64,000 nucleotides of DNA, taken from CBDANZ01 sp965197865. GTDB taxonomy: Bacteria > Acidobacteriota > Vicinamibacteria > Vicinamibacterales > CAVVIG01. Of this stretch, positions 41,773 to 49,104 are shown piece by piece (the stretch's first letter is position 1; each line of letters opens with the position of its first letter). The stretch spans positions 186,001 to 250,000 of the forward strand of contig CBDANZ010000005.1 in assembly GCA_965197865.1 (NCBI GenBank), in the 5' to 3' direction. The translations under genes and the position numbers were made by a program. The notes below the pieces were generated by a model. It made no database searches. It saw only the letters and a list, made by a program, of their open reading frames with translations, and was not told the origin of the DNA.

Positions 41773-43167
41773 CTACTTCCCCACACAGAACCGCGCGAAG
41801 ATGTGCTCGAGCATTTCCTCCGGTGCGCGTCGACCGGTGATTTCCTCGAGCGCCGCGCGCGCCGCCTGGAGATCCGCCAGCACGAATTCCTCCGATAGCG
41901 ATTGACCGTCCTTGAGCGCCGCCGATCGGGCACCGGCCATTCGGTCGTAGGCTCGCTGTACAAGAGCGAGGTGACGGACGTTCGTGATCTCGGGTCGTTC
42001 GGCGAGCAGGTCGACATCGAGCGCCTCGGCAATCCTCTGGCGCAGGATCCCCAGGCCCGAGCCGGTCGTTGCCGACACCGTCACGGCGTCAGCTCGCGAC
42101 CAGGCGGCGGGAAGATCGGCCTTGTTCGCGACGATAACCACCTTTGTATCAATTCGCTGCATGATGTCGTCGATGTCACGGTCGCCGCAGGGCTGTGACT
42201 GATCTGCGACAAGAAGCACCATATCTGCAACTGAGGCGGCTTGTTGCGCTCGTGAGACGCCTTCCGCCTCCACGACATCGGTGCTCGGGCGAAGACCGGC
42301 CGTATCGACCAGCGTGACGCGAAGCCCGTCGAGATCGACGACCTCGCTCACGAGATCGCGTGTCGTGCCGGGCACCTCGGTGACAATCGCGCGGCCGGTA
42401 CCCACCAGCGCATTGAACAGGCTCGATTTGCCGACGTTCGGCTTCCCCACGATCGCAACCTGCAACCCCTCCCGCACAAGCCTCCCGCGCCGCGCCTGCG
42501 ACATGAGCGCACCGGCGCGCACGACGAGGGCATCGATCGACTGGGCAAGCGATCCCGGGTCGATGAAATGGTAGCCCTCTTCAGGAAAATCGACCGACGC
42601 CTCAAGACGGGCGATCAGATCGAACAAGGTCGCATCTAGCTCGGCGATTGTCCGCGTGAGCGTCCCCTGGAGCTGGTCGAACGCGGCGCGTGCCTGGAGC
42701 GGCGTGACAGCATCGATCAGGTCGGCGACCGCCTCGGCCTGTATCAGGTCGATCCGCCCACCGACGAAGGCGCGCAGCGTGAACTCGCCCGGTTCGGCCG
42801 GACGGGCGCCGGACTGGATCGCCGCAGCGACGATGCCTCGCAGGACGACTGGGCATCCATGCGCGCTGATTTCAACAACATCGTCTCCGGTGTACGAGGC
42901 GGGAGCACGGAAGTACGTGACGATGACCCGATCGATGGCCGAGGAAGTCGCTTTCGCCTTTGCGGAGGCGTCGTCGGTGCCGCCGGTACTGTCCGCCTTG
43001 AGGCGGACCAGCGTTACGGTCGCCCGGCGCGACTCGAATTCACCTGCGTGCCTTGTCAGGCGACGCGCAATAGCGTGCGCCTCGGGACCGCTCAAGCGGA
43101 CCACGCCGATGGCGCCGCGGCCTGGCGGCGTCGCGATCGCGACGATCGTGTCAATGGTGGAGAACAC
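41773..43167 (-). CDS. mnmE: tRNA modification GTPase MnmE (TrmE)
   Basis: The 464-residue protein has the N-terminal THF-binding domain (TIVAIATPPGRGAIGVVRLS, VEISAHGCPVVLRGIV), a helical domain, the inserted G domain (G1 GKPNVGKSSLFNALVG, G3 DTAGLRPSTD, G4 NKAD) and ends in ..FCVGK, where the conserved FC(I/V)GK cysteine sits. Partner of MnmG. An insertion VRLKADSTGGTDDASAKAKA in the N-terminal domain is probably a repeat-derived loop. Confidence 0.95.
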   Translation of the reverse strand: MFSTIDTIVAIATPPGRGAIGVVRLSGPEAHAIARRLTRHAGEFESRRATVTLVRLKADSTGGTDDASAKAKATSSAIDRVIVTYFRAPASYTGDDVVEISAHGCPVVLRGIVAAAIQSGARPAEPGEFTLRAFVGGRIDLIQAEAVADLIDAVTPLQARAAFDQLQGTLTRTIAELDATLFDLIARLEASVDFPEEGYHFIDPGSLAQSIDALVVRAGALMSQARRGRLVREGLQVAIVGKPNVGKSSLFNALVGTGRAIVTEVPGTTRDLVSEVVDLDGLRVTLVDTAGLRPSTDVVEAEGVSRAQQAASVADMVLLVADQSQPCGDRDIDDIMQRIDTKVVIVANKADLPAAWSRADAVTVSATTGSGLGILRQRIAEALDVDLLAERPEITNVRHLALVQRAYDRMAGARSAALKDGQSLSEEFVLADLQAARAALEEITGRRAPEEMLEHIFARFCVGK

Positions 43168-43177
43168 GCGTAGGCTA

Positions 43178-43627
43178 TTACCGTACGGAAATCAGAACCG
43201 TCTTCGAGAACGCGTCGCCGACGCTCTCGGTCGTCACGCCTGGCACCTCCGCCACCGCCATGTGAACGATTCGGCGCTCGTACGGATTAAGCGGGCCAAG
43301 CTGCTGCTCGAGGCCCGATTGCTTCACCTTCTCCGCGAGGAGCTTCGCCATCTGGCGCAACTCGAGGTCCCTGCCTTTGCGGTACGCCAGCGCGTCCACG
43401 AAGATGCGCGTGTTGTCTGTGAGCGCGCGGCCGTAGGCCATGTCCACGACCTGCTGCAGCGCCTTGAGCGGTTCACCGCGATGGCGCACGAGAATCTCGG
43501 CCTCCTCGCCCGACAAATTAAGGCGTGGACCATCCGCGTTCTGCTCGACGTCAATGGGCGTGCTGATGCCGAGTGCCGCGACGAACCGAGTGAGAAAATC
43601 GACAACTCGTTTGGTTTTGTCGATCAT
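43178..43627 (-). CDS. jag: Jag/KhpB-like RNA-binding protein (KH and R3H domains)
   Basis: From the ATG at 43627 the protein is 149 residues: a KH domain (LSGEEAEILVRHRGEPLKAL, QQVVDMAYGR) and an R3H domain (LRQMAKLLAEKVKQSG ... LNPYERRIVHMAVAEVPGV, with R..H). The Jag_N domain present in many homologues is absent. It follows yidC by 17 bp, the usual position. The protein probably binds RNA and acts in envelope growth control. A longer in-frame extension would overlap yidC and looks non-coding. Confidence 0.85.
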   Translation of the reverse strand: MIDKTKRVVDFLTRFVAALGISTPIDVEQNADGPRLNLSGEEAEILVRHRGEPLKALQQVVDMAYGRALTDNTRIFVDALAYRKGRDLELRQMAKLLAEKVKQSGLEQQLGPLNPYERRIVHMAVAEVPGVTTESVGDAFSKTVLISVR

Positions 43628-43644
43628 TGAAACACTGCCGCGTT

Positions 43645-45384
43645 CTAGGGTTTCCGCGCCGCCTCGGTCGCGCCCGAACCGACGGTTTTGACGCGCCGCT
43701 CCGCGGCCGGACGAATGTGACGAACGCTGGGCGGACCGATCAGGTAATTCGTCAGGTACTGCTGACCGATGCCCCACAGGTTGCTCACGAACCAGTAAAT
43801 CGCCACGCCCGACGGCGCCCAGAGGAAGAAGAACACGAACATGAGAGGCATGAACATCATTATCTTCTGCTGCACGGGATCGACACCTGGATTTTGCGGC
43901 GTCATCCACTGCTGCCAGAACTGACTCGCGCCCATCAGGATCGGCGTGACGAAATATGGATCGGGCAGCGACAGATCATGAATCCAGCCGATGAATGGCG
44001 CTCCACGCAGCTCGATAGCAACCGTGAGCAGCGAGTAGAACGAAAATAACACCGGCATCGTGAGCAGCATCGGCACGCACCCGCTCGCCGGATTCACACC
44101 GCGCTCGCGGTACAGCGCCATTAGCTCCTGGTTCATCTTCCCCTTCGCTGGATCGGTCTTCTTCAGCTTGGCGTAGCGATCCTGAATGACCTTCGCCTCG
44201 GGCTGAATCTCCTGCATCTTCCGCATCGACACAACGCTCTTGTGCCTGAGCGGAAACATCAGTGCGTTCATGATCACCGTGAGTAGGATGATCGACCAGC
44301 CGTAGTTCCCGATGAAGCCGTTGAGCCAGTTGAGCGTCCGAAGCAGCGGTACGACGATGATGGTAAACACCCCGAAGTTGATCGCGCGGACGAGGGCGCG
44401 ATCCACCTCTGCGAGTCGATCGAAGTCCTTTGGCCCGACGTAGAACTTGAGCGGCTCGCCACGGCGTCCCGGCTCGATGGCATATGCCATCAGGGGGCGC
44501 GCCGATTCTTCCGATCCCGGCGGCGAGGGCACGACCACCTGTTGGAAGGTGATCTTCGACGAAGGGCCGGGATCGAGCGCTGTCGTCAGGAAGTAGTGGT
44601 CGTCGACGCCTGCAAACTGAAAATTTCCCTCGTAAGAGGGCTGGGTCGCGACGTCTCCCGGCGTGACGCGTTCGACTTCCCCGGCTATGCTGAAAACACC
44701 TCCGGGCTGGACAATGTACCTTCCCCCGGCTTCAGCGCCGAGATCGCCCAGGCCGGGCCCCCACTGGACAGCAGGCACCAAGTCGCGATCGCCCTGGGCC
44801 ACCGACACGACAACGGTTACCACGTACGACGAGGGCTCGAAACGGAATTCCTTGACCGCACGAAGGCCGGCACTGTCGCGATACTCGAAGATCACCTGCG
44901 TTGATCGAGACTCCGCCGAGCGACCCGAAGGCGCACCGGTGACGGAAAAGAGCGCCTCATTAAGTGTGCGCGCCACATCGTCTTGCTGCATACCGAGCGA
45001 GAAGGGGAGCGGCTGGCTGGCCGGAAGCCCGGTCGGAACGAGCTCCAGCGGCTCGCCGTTCCCGTCTTTGTACCGCTTCAGCAGCCAGCTTTTCAGGTGT
45101 GCACCGCGGTTCGTGAATGTGGCGATAATGTCACGCGTTTCGATCCTGATGTCGCGCTCGCCGACATCGCTGACAAGCGGCGTGGCGCCGGGGGCCGCTG
45201 GTACCAGCGCACGTTCGCCGATCCCGGGCTCTGATGGGGCGCCCGAGGCTGTCGCCGGCACCGAGGGCACGTTCGCCTCCGGAGCGCCGCCCGGCCGCTC
45301 CGGAGGCGGGGGCGCAAAAAACGCCTGCCAAACGTAGAGCGTCAGGAAGGCCAAGAAGATTGCCAGAAGGACGCGTCGTTCCAT
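43645..45384 (-). CDS. yidC: Membrane protein insertase YidC
   Basis: Beginning at the ATG 45384 (ERRVLLAIFLAFLTLYVWQA, the first transmembrane helix) the protein has 579 residues: a large periplasmic beta domain (DIRIETRDIIATFTNRGAHL ... PLMAYAIEPG) and the C-terminal 60KD_IMP core with five helices (NYGWSIILLTVIMNALMFPL, MQEIQPEAKVIQDRYAKLKK, NPASGCVPMLLTMPVLFSFY, SGVAIYWFVSNLWGIGQQYL). The long periplasmic domain is the Gram-negative form. It inserts proteins into the inner membrane with or without SecYEG. Confidence 0.95.
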   Translation of the reverse strand: MERRVLLAIFLAFLTLYVWQAFFAPPPPERPGGAPEANVPSVPATASGAPSEPGIGERALVPAAPGATPLVSDVGERDIRIETRDIIATFTNRGAHLKSWLLKRYKDGNGEPLELVPTGLPASQPLPFSLGMQQDDVARTLNEALFSVTGAPSGRSAESRSTQVIFEYRDSAGLRAVKEFRFEPSSYVVTVVVSVAQGDRDLVPAVQWGPGLGDLGAEAGGRYIVQPGGVFSIAGEVERVTPGDVATQPSYEGNFQFAGVDDHYFLTTALDPGPSSKITFQQVVVPSPPGSEESARPLMAYAIEPGRRGEPLKFYVGPKDFDRLAEVDRALVRAINFGVFTIIVVPLLRTLNWLNGFIGNYGWSIILLTVIMNALMFPLRHKSVVSMRKMQEIQPEAKVIQDRYAKLKKTDPAKGKMNQELMALYRERGVNPASGCVPMLLTMPVLFSFYSLLTVAIELRGAPFIGWIHDLSLPDPYFVTPILMGASQFWQQWMTPQNPGVDPVQQKIMMFMPLMFVFFFLWAPSGVAIYWFVSNLWGIGQQYLTNYLIGPPSVRHIRPAAERRVKTVGSGATEAARKP

Positions 45385-45389
45385 TTGTC

Positions 45390-45656
45390 CTATCGCTCGC
45401 CGCGTTCCGGTACCGGGTCGTATCCGGCCGAGCTCAGCGGATGACACCGTGCCAAGCGCCTAAGCGCCAACCAGCCTCCACCGAGTGCGCCATAATGGAT
45501 CACGGCCTCCCGCGCGTAATCGGAGCACGACGGCAGGAACCGGCATGATCCAGTAAAATACTGTGAAATAAGGATTTTATAGCCTTGAATCAGCGCCAGC
45601 AGGAGCTTTGCTGCGCCCGAGGCTTCGCTCAAGGGTGCTTCGATAATCGGCTTCAA
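45390..45656 (-). CDS. yidD: Membrane protein insertion efficiency factor YidD
   Basis: The 88-residue protein has the YidD signature LLALIQGYKILISQYFTGSC, RFLPSCSDYAREAVIHYGAL and GGGWLALRRLARCHPLSSAG. It is thought to aid YidC insertion. The gene overlaps the 3' end of rnpA by 80 bp (start ATG 45656), and yidC starts 5 bp after its stop; a shorter start without overlap is not available. Confidence 0.92.
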   Translation of the reverse strand: MKPIIEAPLSEASGAAKLLLALIQGYKILISQYFTGSCRFLPSCSDYAREAVIHYGALGGGWLALRRLARCHPLSSAGYDPVPERGER

Positions 45657-45954
45657 GGGCAGTCAGGCTAGCGTCGAACAGCTCCCGCGTCGGCAGAACC
45701 ACAACATCGAAGCCCGGGGCCAGCTTATTTCGACGGAACACCTCTCGAATCAGTCGTTTAGCTCTATTTCTTCGAACGGCGTCGCCCAGCTTCTTCGTCG
45801 CGACAATCCCTAGACGCCCGACCGGAAGCCTGTTGGCCAGAACGACCAGGGTTCCATAGCGGCCATGGATCCTGGCGCCATGCTCGAACACGTGCTGGAA
45901 CTCGGAGCGCCGGCGAATGCGTTCATGGGGCCGGAAACTCGATCTACCTGTCAC
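45577..45954 (-). CDS. rnpA: Ribonuclease P protein component
   Basis: The 125-residue basic protein has FRPHERIRRRSEFQHVFEHG and the RNR motif in AVRRNRAKRLIREVFRRNKL, the RNA-binding core. Start GTG at 45954, which lies inside the last codons of rpmH (11-bp overlap); translation is likely coupled. Pairs with the RNase P RNA, not found in this window. Confidence 0.93.
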   Translation of the reverse strand: MTGRSSFRPHERIRRRSEFQHVFEHGARIHGRYGTLVVLANRLPVGRLGIVATKKLGDAVRRNRAKRLIREVFRRNKLAPGFDVVVLPTRELFDASLTALEADYRSTLERSLGRSKAPAGADSRL

Positions 45955-46093
45955 TTACTGTAAGCCGCTTACGCCCTTTCGCGCGACGGCGCTTGAGGAC
46001 GAGACGTCCATTCTTGGTGCTCATGCGGACCAGAAACCCGTGCGTTCGTTTGCGATGCCGCCTGTTTGGCTGAAACGTGCGTTTACCTTTCAT
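45944..46093 (-). CDS. rpmH: 50S ribosomal protein L34
   Basis: A 49-residue protein, MKGKRTFQPNRRHRKRTHGF then LVRMSTKNGRLVLKRRRAKG and RKRLTVSDR: typical L34. The ATG at 46093 has a GGGGAGA site 5-6 bases upstream. It is the first gene of the minus-strand series from the origin. Confidence 0.95.
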   Translation of the reverse strand: MKGKRTFQPNRRHRKRTHGFLVRMSTKNGRLVLKRRRAKGRKRLTVSDR

Positions 46094-46148
46094 TGTATCT
46101 CCCCGGGTGGCCCGGACCGCTCGCGGACCGTGCTCAAAGGAACCGTCA

Positions 46149-46178
46149 ATGTTAGCGAACGCGTTTGAATGGTGTCAA
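46149..46178 (-). promoter_or_regulatory. Sigma-70-type promoter of the rpmH operon
   Basis: On the minus strand TTGACA (46178-46173) and TAACAT (46154-46149) are 18 bp apart, a consensus -35 and a near-consensus -10. They lie about 55 bp upstream of the rpmH start. Confidence 0.65.
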
Positions 46179-46247
46179 TGCGGACTGGTTTATGTTAGAT
46201 TTTGACCCCTTCGAAACGGCATGAGCGCTTGGTCTCTCCCCCTGAAC

Positions 46248-46279
46248 TTATCCACACCTGTGGAAAACACTGTGGAAAT
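46248..46279. other. DnaA-box cluster upstream of dnaA (candidate oriC part)
   Basis: TTATCCACA at 46248-46256 is a perfect DnaA box. TGTGGAAAA at 46259-46267 is the complement of the variant TTTTCCACA, and TGTGGAAAT at 46271-46279 is one base further from consensus. They form a tight group between rpmH and dnaA. Confidence 0.8.
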
Positions 46280-46375
46280 TCCTCAGGATCGGCGGCCTGG
46301 CAGCGTTTCAGAGCCGGTATTAAAGGCTCCTAGTGTAGAGGGCGAAGTCCCACCGAAAGGGGGTTTCCGAGCGAA

Positions 46376-47707
46376 ATGAACCTCTGGGATCAGATCCTGT
46401 CGCGCGTGGAAACCAAGGTGAATCGTCACAGCTTCTACACCTGGTTCAAGCCGACGAGCTTCGTCGCGGAAGACGCGTCCGCGATCACCGTGCACGTGCC
46501 GAATGAGCTCTTCAAAGACTGGCTCACAAAGCACTATTCCGGCGTGATCAGCGAAGCGATGAGCGAGGTGAAGAGAAGCAACCTCGCCGTCAATTTCGTT
46601 GCCGAACCGCACTCCGACGCAGCGGTCACCCCTCTCAACCCCGATGAATCGGCGGCTCCCGAAACGCTTCCCCCGATTGCGCTGCCTGGTCATGTGGGGC
46701 TCAATCCGCGCTACACCTTCGACACGTTCATCGTCGGCTCCTCGAATCAGTTCGCGAACGCAGCCTCTCAGGCCGTCGCCGAAGCGCCTTCGCGCTCCTA
46801 CAACCCGCTATTCATCTATGGCGGCGTGGGTCTCGGTAAGACGCATCTCATGCACGCCGTCGGGCAGTACGTGCTCCAGCACGACCCGGGCCTCAGGCTC
46901 ACCTACCTTTCGTCAGAGCGGTTCATGAACGAAATGATCAACGCCGTCCGCTACGATCGGGTGATCGATTTCCGTGAGCGCTATCGAACCGTGGACGTTC
47001 TTCTCGTCGACGATATTCAATTTCTCGCCGGAAAAGAAGGTACCCAGACCGAGTTCTTCCACACATTTAACGCGCTCTACGACTCACAAAAGCAGATTGT
47101 GCTCAGCAGCGATTGCCCTCCGCATGAAATTCCCTCACTCGAGGAACGGCTGCGGTCACGGTTCGAGTGGGGACTCATTGCCGACATTCAGTCTCCGGAT
47201 CTCGAGACGAAGGTCGCCATTCTCAAGAAGAAAGCTGAAACCGAGGTCGTGCCTCTGCCCGATGATGTGGCGATCTATATCGCAGGAAAGATCAAGTCGA
47301 ATATTCGCGAGCTCGAAGGCTCACTCATCCGGTTGATTGCATACGCGTCGCTGACCGGCCAGGAGATTACGCTCGCACTGGCGCAGGAGGTCTTGAGGAA
47401 CATCCTGAATCATGACGCGCAGGCGGTCACCATTGAAATCATCCAAAAGTTCGTCGCCGACTATTACAACCTTAAGGTTATGGTGCTGAAGTCGCGTAAT
47501 AACTCGAAATCGGTGGCGATGCCGCGGCAGATCGCAATGTATTTATGTAAATCGCTCACGCACGCCTCGCTCCCTGAAATCGGCCGCAGCTTCGGCGGTA
47601 AGCATCATTCGACCGTCATCCATTCAATTCGGAAGATCGATGAACTCCGCAAGCGCGACTCGAATTTCAACACTTTGGTTAGCAGTTTTCTGGAGGGATT
47701 TAAGTAG
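46376..47707 (+). CDS. dnaA: Chromosomal replication initiator DnaA
   Basis: The 443-residue protein has domain I (LWDQILSRVETKVNRHSFYT), a short linker, the AAA+ domain III (NPLFIYGGVGLGKTHLMHAV; VDVLLVDDIQFLAGKEGTQT; SSDCPPHEIPSLEERLRSRF) and domain IV with the DnaA-box reading helix (MPRQIAMYLCKSLTHASLPE then IGRSFGGKHHSTVIHS). All initiator motifs are intact. Domain II is short. DnaA boxes lie on both sides of the gene, allowing autoregulation. Confidence 0.97.
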   Translation: MNLWDQILSRVETKVNRHSFYTWFKPTSFVAEDASAITVHVPNELFKDWLTKHYSGVISEAMSEVKRSNLAVNFVAEPHSDAAVTPLNPDESAAPETLPPIALPGHVGLNPRYTFDTFIVGSSNQFANAASQAVAEAPSRSYNPLFIYGGVGLGKTHLMHAVGQYVLQHDPGLRLTYLSSERFMNEMINAVRYDRVIDFRERYRTVDVLLVDDIQFLAGKEGTQTEFFHTFNALYDSQKQIVLSSDCPPHEIPSLEERLRSRFEWGLIADIQSPDLETKVAILKKKAETEVVPLPDDVAIYIAGKIKSNIRELEGSLIRLIAYASLTGQEITLALAQEVLRNILNHDAQAVTIEIIQKFVADYYNLKVMVLKSRNNSKSVAMPRQIAMYLCKSLTHASLPEIGRSFGGKHHSTVIHSIRKIDELRKRDSNFNTLVSSFLEGFK

Positions 47708-47972
47708 AAATTAAGGGTTTTCCACAGGTGGGCTTTTCACGCTTGTAACCAACCTGTGAAGCCCAGGAGCGCTTGGCGTTTGAGACGCGCCTAGACCTTA
47801 GCGTGAACATATTCCCACACAGTTTAAGTTACTCATAAATAAGGCTTTATCTCCTCGTTAGACTTTTCAACACGCCTTCCTTTCCGATGTATAATTTCAT
47901 AGTCTCAATTCTTTCTTTTTCCTAGGGGATCGCGGGCGCCCGAACCCCGCCTCTTTCGAGGTCAGCACAGCT
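47708..47972 (+). other. dnaA-dnaN intergenic region: AT-rich, DnaA box, dnaN promoter; candidate oriC
   Basis: This 265-bp gap holds TTTTCCACA (47718-47726), the looser ATTCCCACA (47811-47819), and a markedly AT-rich stretch at about 47820-47930 that could be the unwinding element. TATAAT at 47890-47895 is the likely -10 of dnaN; the -35 (TTCAAC, 18 bp upstream) is weak. Gene order and AT-richness make this the better oriC candidate; the cluster upstream of dnaA may be the second half of a split origin. Confidence 0.6.
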
Positions 47973-49088
47973 ATGGAACTTGTCGTTCGCAAGAGCGATC
48001 TTCTACGAGAGTTACAACTTTTTCAGGGAATCGTAGAGCGCAAGAACACAATTCCCATTCTGGCCAATGTGTTAATGGAAGCGAAAGGCGAAGAAGTGCG
48101 TTTTCTCGCCACAGATCTCGAAGTCGCTCTTCGAAGCCAGTGTGCAGCATCGGTCGCAAAGAGTGGATCGCTCACCCTTCCAGCAAAGAAGTTTTACGAG
48201 ATCGTTAGATCGCTGCCGGAAACAGACATTCGAATTGCTGAAGAAAAGGGTGGGGTGAAGGTGGCGGCAGATGGATTTGATTCGCGGATACAGACACTTC
48301 CACGGGAGGATTTTCCGACGCTGCCCAAATCCGGCGGCGCAACGACGGCCATGTTGTCGAGGGCCTCGCTGAAGGAGATGGTAGCCAAGACGCAGTTTGC
48401 TATTACCGGCGAGGACACGAGATATTTTCTCAATGGGGCTTTGTTCGTGCTGCAGCCCGACTCGATGAGCCTCATCGCTACTGACGGCCATCGATTAGCC
48501 CTGGTGGCGGTCGCTCGCGAGCCCAAGGCCACAGCGCACGGCGAACAGGAGATTAAGGCGATTCTGCCCAAGAAGACGCTCGGCGAACTCGCCCGTCTTC
48601 TTACCGAGGACGAAGGAGACGTTCGCTACGAGCGTGGTGAGAACCATCTATTCTTCGACGTCGGCAAACGCTTGCTCATCTCGCGCACGATCGACGGCCA
48701 ATTCCCGGCCTACGAGCGGGTGATTCCCAAGGGTAACGATAAACACATCGAGTTCGAACGCGACCGGCTGACAAATGCCGTCAAGCGTGTTGCGCTGCTG
48801 TCGAACGAGCGCTCACGTGTGGTGAAGTTCCGGACTGAAAAGGGCAAGGTCGACATTACGTCCAGCAGCCCCGAGCTCGGCGAAGCGCGGGAAACGCTGG
48901 CGGTCGAGTACACGGGGCCGGCGGTGGAGATCTGCTTCAACGCGCAGTACGTGCTCGATTTTCTGTCGGCGGTCGCCACCGACGTCGTGGCGCTTGAGTT
49001 GAAAGACGAAGTGAGCCAGGCGCTGATGAAGCCTGTCGGCGCTGAAGGATACGACTACACGTACGTCATCATGCCGATACGCGTGTGA
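47973..49088 (+). CDS. dnaN: DNA polymerase III sliding clamp beta subunit
   Basis: The 371-residue protein has the three-fold clamp pattern: MELVVRKSDLLRELQLFQGI, ATDLEVALRSQ, GEDTRYFLNGALF, SLIATDGHRLALV and a C-terminus YDYTYVIMPIRV that carries the conserved MP(I/M)R(L/V) end. It forms the dimer ring on DNA that holds the polymerase. The gene is followed 16 bp later by gyrB. Confidence 0.96.
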   Translation: MELVVRKSDLLRELQLFQGIVERKNTIPILANVLMEAKGEEVRFLATDLEVALRSQCAASVAKSGSLTLPAKKFYEIVRSLPETDIRIAEEKGGVKVAADGFDSRIQTLPREDFPTLPKSGGATTAMLSRASLKEMVAKTQFAITGEDTRYFLNGALFVLQPDSMSLIATDGHRLALVAVAREPKATAHGEQEIKAILPKKTLGELARLLTEDEGDVRYERGENHLFFDVGKRLLISRTIDGQFPAYERVIPKGNDKHIEFERDRLTNAVKRVALLSNERSRVVKFRTEKGKVDITSSSPELGEARETLAVEYTGPAVEICFNAQYVLDFLSAVATDVVALELKDEVSQALMKPVGAEGYDYTYVIMPIRV

Positions 49089-49104
49089 GCGGCGACAGGA
49101 TAAC

